Below are positions 16,867-22,279 of a DNA stretch of 22,279 nt, one piece after another. The notes under the pieces are model-generated. The model made no database searches, had not been told where the DNA came from, and saw nothing but the letters and a program-made list of their open reading frames with translations. Origin of the DNA: Silene noctiflora (lineage: Eukaryota; Streptophyta; Magnoliopsida; Caryophyllales; Caryophyllaceae); contig VHZZ01000134.1 in NCBI GenBank assembly GCA_009801015.1, positions 33,144 through 55,422 of the forward strand, in the 5' to 3' direction. Each line of letters starts with the position of its first letter. Position 1 is the stretch's first letter. Made by a program: the position numbers and the translations under genes.

Positions 16867-17024
16867 CCAGCATATGAGCTAACAAGCCCTAAGCAGCAGG
16901 CTCTCATTATCCATCTCTTACAGCAATAGTAACAATTTACGCGAAATTACATTATAATTTAGTTTTCGAGGGACCTTAAAAATCCTTTATCTTGTTAGCT
17001 CGGGTTATATATATATAGGCAAGT

Positions 17025-19090
17025 ATGAAGATCGGAAAGATGACAACGCTCTGCAAGACGTCCTCATTGTTGCCATTGCTGTTCTCCATGATTTTTATGA
17101 TGGTTCGGGCTGAGGATCCGTACTTGTTTTTTACATGGAATGTTAGTTATGGCACTCGGTCTCCTTTGGGTGTTCCTCAACAAGTTATTCTCATTAACAA
17201 TGAGTTTCCCGGTCCTAATTTGAACACCACTACCAACAACAACGTCGTGATTAATGTTTTCAACAATCTTGACGAGCCATTGCTCTTCACCTGGTATGAA
17301 ATGTTTATGTTTTTCGGGTTTTTGGATAGCCAGAAGTCGATAATTACATTAATTCATTTACATGTAATGTTTTTGTGCAGGAGTGGAATTCAACAGAGGA
17401 AGAACTCATGGCAAGATGGTACACCCGGAACAATGTGCCCTATTCAACCAGGGACAAACTACACATACCATTTCCAGGTAAAAGATCAGATTGGAAGCTA
17501 CTACTATTTCCCTACTACCAGCTTCCAAAAGGCTGCTGGCGGGTTTGGTGGGCTTCGCATCAACAGCCGTCTCTTAATCCCAGTCCCCTTTGCTGATCCT
17601 GAGGATGACTACACTGTCCTGGTTGGAGACTGGTACGCAGACAGCCACACTGTTCTCAGGAAGCGCCTTGATGGTGGAAAATCCTTGGCTAGGCCAGATG
17701 GTGTTCTGATGAACGGTAGGCAAGGTAAGGTTGGTGACGGTAATGAGAAGCCTCTGTTTACCATGAAGCCAGGTAAGACTTACAGGTACAGAATTTGCAA
17801 TGTCGGAATGAAGAACTCTATTAACTTCCGATTCCAAGGCCACAACATGAAGTTGGTCGAGGTTGAGGGATCACACACCGTTCAGAACATCTACGATTCT
17901 CTTGATATTCACCTTGGACAATGTTACTCGGTTCTTGTCACTGCTGATCAGGAACCTAAGGACTACTACATGGTTGCTTCCTCCAGGTGACTCTGTGACT
18001 CTTTTCTTTTCGATATAGATCTTAAACCGGGAGTACATGGACCGACACATGAGACTAAATCTTACTAATTCAATGGGTTGGTGCAGGTTTACTAAGTACC
18101 ACCTCCAAGCCACAGGCATTGTACGCTATGAAGGAGCAAAGGGCGCTGCATCCACCGTCCTACCCGAGGCACCAGTAGGCTGGGCATGGTCCTTGAACCA
18201 GTTCAGGTCATTCAGGTGGAACTTGACCGCTAGCGCAGCAAGACCTAACCCACAAGGCTCATACCACTACGGTCAAATCAACATCACCCGCACCATTAAG
18301 CTGGTTAACACAGCTGCTGTTATCGATGGCAAGCTTCGTTATGCCATCAATGGTGCCTCCCACACCGATGTTGATACCCCATTGAAGCTTGCAGAGTTTT
18401 ATGGTGTTGCTGACAAGTTGTTCAAGTATGATACCATTAGTGATGAGCCACCATTTAACGTCGACACCTTAGATAGGTTCACCACCGGACCCAATGTCCT
18501 CAATGGCACCTTCAGGAACTTTGTCGAGATCATCTTCGAGAATCATGAAAAGAGCATCCAAACCTTTCATTTGGATGGCTACTCTTACTTCACTGTCGCG
18601 TAAGTTATTTATCTAGCCTCGCNCTTTTTCAAAATAATAACGATGATGACCCACAGCTTTCCAAACAATAAACGTTTTTACTGTTATGAAAATTTTACGT
18701 GTTTAAGACCTCATACTAAAAAGAAACATTGCAATTACACACTAAAAACTGACGACCTTACTATGTGTCGGTTAACATGTATGAAACAGGGTTGAAGTCG
18801 GGACCTGGACACCCGAGAAGAGGAAGAACTACAATCTCCTAGACGCCTTAAGCAGATACTCAATCCAAGTGTACCCAAAATCATGGGCTGCAATAATGCT
18901 GACATTCGACAATGCAGGAATGTGGAATTTGAGGAACGAATCCCCAGAAAGATCTTACCTAGGACAGCAAATGTATGTGAGTGTTCTTTCCCCTGAAAGG
19001 TCACTCAGGGATGAATACAACCTCCCCGAGACCTCCGCTCTCTGTGGCATTGTCAAGGGCCTGCCCAAGCCAATTCCTTACCATATGTAA
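17025..19090 (+). CDS. SKU5-similar / NTP303-like multicopper-oxidase homologue, secreted, four exons
   Basis: Exons 17025-17293, 17381-17986, 18087-18599 and 18790-19090 join in phase (all introns phase 2) to 562 aa, the usual size of the pollen-type SKS/NTP303/Bp10 group. Residues 1-29 form a signal peptide ending VRA before EDPYLFFTWN. Three cupredoxin-like domains follow, about 35-145, 160-310 and 380-525. Positions where active laccases and ascorbate oxidases have His-x-His read FTWSGIQQ, YYYFPTTS, FHLDGYSYF and DNAGMWNLRN, so the copper ligands are gone and oxidase activity is unlikely. Several N-x-S/T glycosylation sites are present. The C-terminus (…KPIPYHM) has no GPI-anchor tail, unlike SKU5 itself. 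Relatives act in cell-wall expansion and pollen-tube growth; that role here is inference. M6 is an alternative start, also within the signal peptide. Confidence 0.95.
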
Positions 19091-19380
19091 CATTTCTTAT
19101 AGGTTATACACACAAATTAGCATTTAATTTTCCTGCAAAAAGTTTACATTTTATGATTGCTGTTTTTTTTATTCATTCGGAGATTATCATGTATTGTTTG
19201 GCAACAATTTGAGTGAGGAAAATCTGTTGTAACTATTGTATTTATCCAAGCAATGCTATAAATCTATAGCAGAAAAATAAAAACAAAAAATTCAGAAACT
19301 TTTGTGTCTGATGCACTTGATTTATCTGAACAATGCCTTCTTTTCGAGTTTTTTCAGAGTTTTGCATAATGCAATGCAAA
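19091..19380. other. 3' UTR of the SKS-like gene
   Basis: T-rich after the TAA stop. AATAAA at about 19276-19281, some 185 nt downstream, is a plausible polyadenylation signal. Confidence 0.5.
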
Positions 19381-19800
19381 TTTTATACATAGTCAAGCTA
19401 ACCCGACCCCAATGACCCAACTCAGATCCGATCCACACTCAAACAGANGACTTGAATTTGACTCGCAACTTGAATTGACTGCACCTCATCTGAACTGGCC
19501 CAAGTGTTTATTGCAGATTTGCAGCACACAAACCATTTAAATTTGATAACAACACATGAAAATCAATTTAGCTCGAAATGATCCAACCCGACCCAAATTC
19601 TTACAAACTGGAGATAACCTGACCCAAACTGCATCTACCCAATCAACCGATTTGTCGGGTCTGTTTCAAGACTATCACGTATTCTCGAGGTCTATCTATA
19701 GTCTATACCGACTACATACACTTAATAAAAAGGTTGCGTCTGCAGATCGCCTCGTATTTTTTTTTTTAAAAAAAAGGTTTATTAGCCTTGGAGTTGACTA
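19381..19800. repeat. Degenerate ACCCGACCC-type compound repeat and T/A homopolymer block
   Basis: Variants of AACCCGACCC, ACCCAACTC and GAACTGG recur between about 19398 and 19650, as in the stretch before the DEG10-like gene (7740-8010). The block ends in T11 directly followed by A8 (19757-19775). Such sequence is common as worn plant repeat DNA. I cannot assign it to a family. Confidence 0.4.
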
Positions 19801-20033
19801 ATCCATTTTCCTAATCACAGAAGGGATCTCTAGCACAAAATCCATCAATTAATCCACTGATCTTGCATATTAGGTAAAATCTCACAAATTACAATTTTCG
19901 TTTTATTATTTTGGATTTTCTTTACTCCGAGTAATTAATTAATTATGTGTGCTATTATTTCATCATATTTCTCAATTTTCTTGTATAATCAAGTTTAATT
20001 GTATGCCCTAAACTAGTTACTTGTTTGCTAGTA

Positions 20034-20116
20034 ACTCCGTCTCAATCGTTTGTTTACCTTTAATTAATATACTCCTTGCAAGGAATAAAAGAGGTAAACA
20101 AATAATTGAGACGGAA
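20034..20116. mobile_element. Stowaway-like MITE (about 83 bp)
   Basis: The left arm ACTCCGTCTCAATCGTTTG with GTTTACCTTT pairs with GAGGTAAAC and AAATAATTGAGACGGA on the right. The arms are nearly perfect over about 28 bp, the interior is short, and TA lies near each end (20032-20033 and 20117-20118). This is the most complete small Stowaway-like copy in the window. Confidence 0.75.
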
Positions 20117-20259
20117 TATTTGTTAGGTTTATCAATTGCAACATGCTAATGTTGGCAATGTTCAGCTAGACAATTTCACAAACAGTTGGTGTGCACTAGT
20201 TATGTTGTTGCTGATCATCAAATGGACCCGATTTGTAGCCGTAGTTTGTTTTTGTAGTA

Positions 20260-20345
20260 AGGCGTAAAAAAACGCTAGTGATGAGATTCGAACCTGTGAC
20301 TCAATGTGTTCAGTGTCTCACTATCTCCNTTTTAATCGTTAGGCG
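20260..20345 (-). repeat. tRNA-like / SINE-like fragment
   Basis: On the minus strand the sequence runs CGCCTAACGATTAAAA … CAGGTTCGAATCTC … and a T7 run. GGTTCGAATC matches the Pol III B-box consensus. The A-box part is weak and no cloverleaf can be drawn, so this is more likely a SINE head or dead tRNA than a working tRNA gene. An N at 20329 interrupts it. Confidence 0.35.
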
Positions 20346-20549
20346 GAGATTAAATTATAATGTACAGTCATGACTGTGTTAAAATTAATGTGCCCATATG
20401 TGATGGGAAAAGTAGANGATAAGTGAATCACCGTTTGCTATCAGTGATGAAATCGTATACGGTTATTATTAGCAGGACTAACGCGCATAACGTCTGCAAT
20501 GAATGATGTGCCTAGTACTGCCTACAATGAGGTTATCGCTGTAAGACAG

Positions 20550-20790
20550 TTACGGATTTAGGGATTGTTTGGTTAAGAAGTCTGGTGGGAATGGGAGGCG
20601 TTGAGATTGAAGGTGTTGCGAATGGAGCTGGTGCGGTTTTGTTTTTCCAAATTTTTCTTTTATTGGAAGAATTTTCATTTGCCAGGGAAGACGGAAAATG
20701 AAACCCCTGATTTACCTTCCTTCCCTCTCCACCCCAACTTCCTACCAAAGAAGGTTTGGTCTTTTCCGTATAGTAGTAAAACTAAAGGGG
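20550..20790. repeat. Possible transposon-derived repeat upstream of UREF
   Basis: GGATTTAGGGATTGTTTGGTT near the left (about 20553-20573) and ACCAAAGAAGGTTTGGTCTT near the right (about 20744-20763) are loosely inverted GTTTGGT/ACCAAA words of a kind common at the ends of small plant elements. The inner part is G-rich then T-rich and non-coding. Weak evidence. Confidence 0.25.
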
Positions 20791-21286
20791 TTAGTCTTTC
20801 CTTATAGTCGTTACAGAGCATGGAAGCCTTCCAAATTTTGTTTCTTTTGAGTTGAAAATCTGACTGGGTTTCTATTGTTAACTTGTTATCGCTGCAAGTA
20901 CTTGTTTACTGGTTCTGATTTAATTACCATGAATGTTGGTGCTCCGTTGTTTTTCTTACAACAACTAAGACTGCACGGAGCTGTTGATTAACCTGATCGT
21001 ATATTCGTATAGAAACATCGTACCACAGAGACACAGATTGTTATTGTTATGTCAATTGACAATGAAAAACAAAGAAGTAGATCCAAGTTAAATGCATTAC
21101 GTTGCTTCGCACTGGTTTATGTGATAAAACTTGGATGTCGAAAGAACCATTAATGGACATTGTAAATATTCGATAATGTTGTTTTTCTTCCAGGTATTGT
21201 CAGTAAGAGTTTGCCTCCAAACTTTCTGCTAGTGTGGCTTTTCAGCATGATAATAATGTCAAATTTCTGAATCTCTTACTGTTCAG
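20791..21286. other. Probable UREF promoter, 5' UTR and possible 5' UTR intron
   Basis: No coding frame is seen. The sequence just before the UREF ATG, CTTACTGTTCAG, has the T-rich tract and CAG of a splice acceptor, so the UREF leader may be split by an intron ending at 21286. Which upstream GT would be the donor cannot be told from sequence. Confidence 0.4.
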
Positions 21287-22015
21287 ATGGATATGGAAAT
21301 TGAAGACGAAAGAGAGAGCAAAAGGCTCCGTCTTGGATACTCGCAAGAGTGGAGCTTATGGCAACTGCTTGATTCTATCTTGCCAACAGGTGGTTTTGCA
21401 CATTCATATGGCCTTGAGGCTGCTATGCAAGCTCGTATAGTAAACTCCCCTGAGGATCTCCAAATATTTGTGACTCATGTGTTGGAAAATACCGGGAGCC
21501 TACTTCTCCCATTTGTATATGCTACAACTACATCTCCTGACACAGAAACGTGGCATAGGCTCGACAAATTATTGAATGCAATGCTGAGCAATGAAGTTGC
21601 TCGTAAGGCTTCGACTACTCAAGGATCAGCACTGCTGAGAATTGCATCAGCCATGTTTACAGAATTGCCCTCTTTGAAAGCGATGAGACAAGAATCACTG
21701 CAAACTCGGACTGTCTCTTTCCACCATGCTCCTATCTTTGGCCTTGTATGCGGGCTTCTAGGCCTTGATCCTTGTATCTCTCAGCGAGCTTACCTGTTTA
21801 CCACATTGAGAGATGTTATTTCTGCTGCCACCCGATTAAATTTGATCGGCCCCCAGGCTGGAGCCATTTTGCAACATCGAGTGGCTTCCATAGCTGAGGA
21901 GATTCTTAACAAGTGGAAGGATCGTGATGTTGAGGATGCATGCCAAACTGCGCCCGTACTTGATGCTGTGCAGGCCTGCCATGGCTACTTGTTTTCGAGA
22001 ATGTTCTGCTCTTGA
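21287..22015 (+). CDS. UREF: Urease accessory protein UreF, single coding exon
   Basis: The 242-aa frame fits the plant UreF length (about 240 aa). With UreD and UreG, UreF forms the complex that loads nickel into urease in the cytosol, needed for recycling urea nitrogen. Visible landmarks are the N-terminal LLDSILPTGGFAHSYGLEAA (about residues 28-47), HHAPIFGLVCGLLGLD in the middle, the conserved block RAYLFTTLRDVISAATRLNL followed by GPQAG, and the C-terminal GYLFSRMFCS. The charged leader MDMEIEDERESKRLR is an extension before the conserved core. The second Met (21293) would remove only two residues. There are no introns within the coding part. Confidence 0.96.
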   Translation: MDMEIEDERESKRLRLGYSQEWSLWQLLDSILPTGGFAHSYGLEAAMQARIVNSPEDLQIFVTHVLENTGSLLLPFVYATTTSPDTETWHRLDKLLNAMLSNEVARKASTTQGSALLRIASAMFTELPSLKAMRQESLQTRTVSFHHAPIFGLVCGLLGLDPCISQRAYLFTTLRDVISAATRLNLIGPQAGAILQHRVASIAEEILNKWKDRDVEDACQTAPVLDAVQACHGYLFSRMFCS

Positions 22016-22130
22016 AGACCCTTGAATACAATGTACACTGTACAACATACATCTTGAATCAATTCTTCTTCCGAAAAAATAAGGAAGCTCTTAAATGACG
22101 CGTTTTGCGTCAATGGACAGAGCCACCAGC
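22016..22130. other. 3' UTR of UREF
   Basis: Short downstream DNA with TGTACACTGTACA (about 22031-22043) and AAAAAATAAGG (about 22074-22084), a possible near-match to a polyadenylation signal. Confidence 0.4.
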
Positions 22131-22279
22131 CTAGGGGTGTAAGTGATCTGAGTTGGCTCGCAAAGCCCTTAGAATCAGCTCGGCCAAAGCTCGGCTCGAA
22201 ATCGGTCAAAACTGATTCCGAGCCGAGGTGGATAAAATCCGAGCCGATTCCGAGCTTAGTAGAGCTCGGATCGGAAGCT
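22131..22279. repeat. GCTCGG-rich repeat running off the window, perhaps the end of a hAT-like element
   Basis: From TAGGGGTGTAAGTG (about 22132) onward the sequence becomes a series of GCTCGGC, CCGAGCC and GATTCCGAGC words in both orientations. TAGGGGTG-type ends leading into such sequence are seen at hAT-family non-autonomous elements in plants. Only one end is in the window, so this is tentative. Confidence 0.4.

Noticed and set aside
17006..17016. TATATATATAT as the main TATA box of the SKS-like gene
   Set aside because: It ends only about 8 bp before the ATG, leaving no room for transcription to start upstream of the start codon; TATAAA at 16861 is better placed.
17025..17990. A single unspliced 321-codon gene covering the first part of the SKS-like gene
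   Set aside because: The frame runs through the 87-nt intron (17294-17380) by chance. Removing it restores the family sequence FTWSGIQQRKNSW, and the protein continues through two further exons.
20260..20345. A functional tRNA gene
   Set aside because: The B-box match is good, but no acceptor stem or anticodon arm can be paired and the A box is poor; kept only as a tRNA-like repeat.

Overview
The window is nuclear DNA from a flowering plant. Genes have many introns, introns are T-rich, coding exons have balanced codon use, and short transposon relics sit between and inside genes. The many small 'ctccctccgtctcaatcatttg…gagacggagggag' Stowaway-like MITEs are a type I associate with Caryophyllales such as spinach, beet and quinoa. 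That placement is inference from memory, not a search. Single isolated N bases (4670, 18623, 19448, 20329, 20417) suggest a consensus draft assembly.

Four intact genes all lie on the + strand. (1) At 1535-6210 is a six-exon NADP-dependent short-chain reductase of the cinnamoyl-CoA reductase-like/DFR superfamily (323 aa). Its core promoter carries a SINE with a 17-bp target-site duplication, and one of its introns appears to use a GC donor. (2) At 8151-15461 is an eight-exon Deg/HtrA serine protease of the DEG10 type (584 aa, probably mitochondrial). Its 2.6-kb first intron is full of tandemly amplified half-MITEs, and its third intron holds an 86-bp RTE-type LINE tail with a clean 14-bp target-site duplication. 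(3) At 17025-19090 is a four-exon SKU5-similar/NTP303-like multicopper-oxidase homologue (562 aa, secreted) that has lost its copper ligands. Its first intron is in frame and free of stops. (4) At 21287-22015 is the urease accessory protein UreF (242 aa), whose coding region is a single exon.

Between genes 1 and 2, on the minus strand at 6769-7112, is a decayed piece of a Neprosin (DUF239) gene. It keeps the GNWW, GYWPKHLF and MGSG landmarks but has a stop and shifts of frame. The remaining intergenic DNA holds MITEs, tRNA-derived (SINE-like) fragments, degenerate ACCCGACCC and GCTCGG sequence, homopolymer tracts and AT-rich DNA.

The four genes do not form a pathway or a cluster; they are ordinary plant neighbours. 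I found no sign of a new multi-gene system. The points worth a second look are transposon effects on gene structure (SINE in a promoter, repeat growth in an intron), two splicing oddities, and the Neprosin relic.
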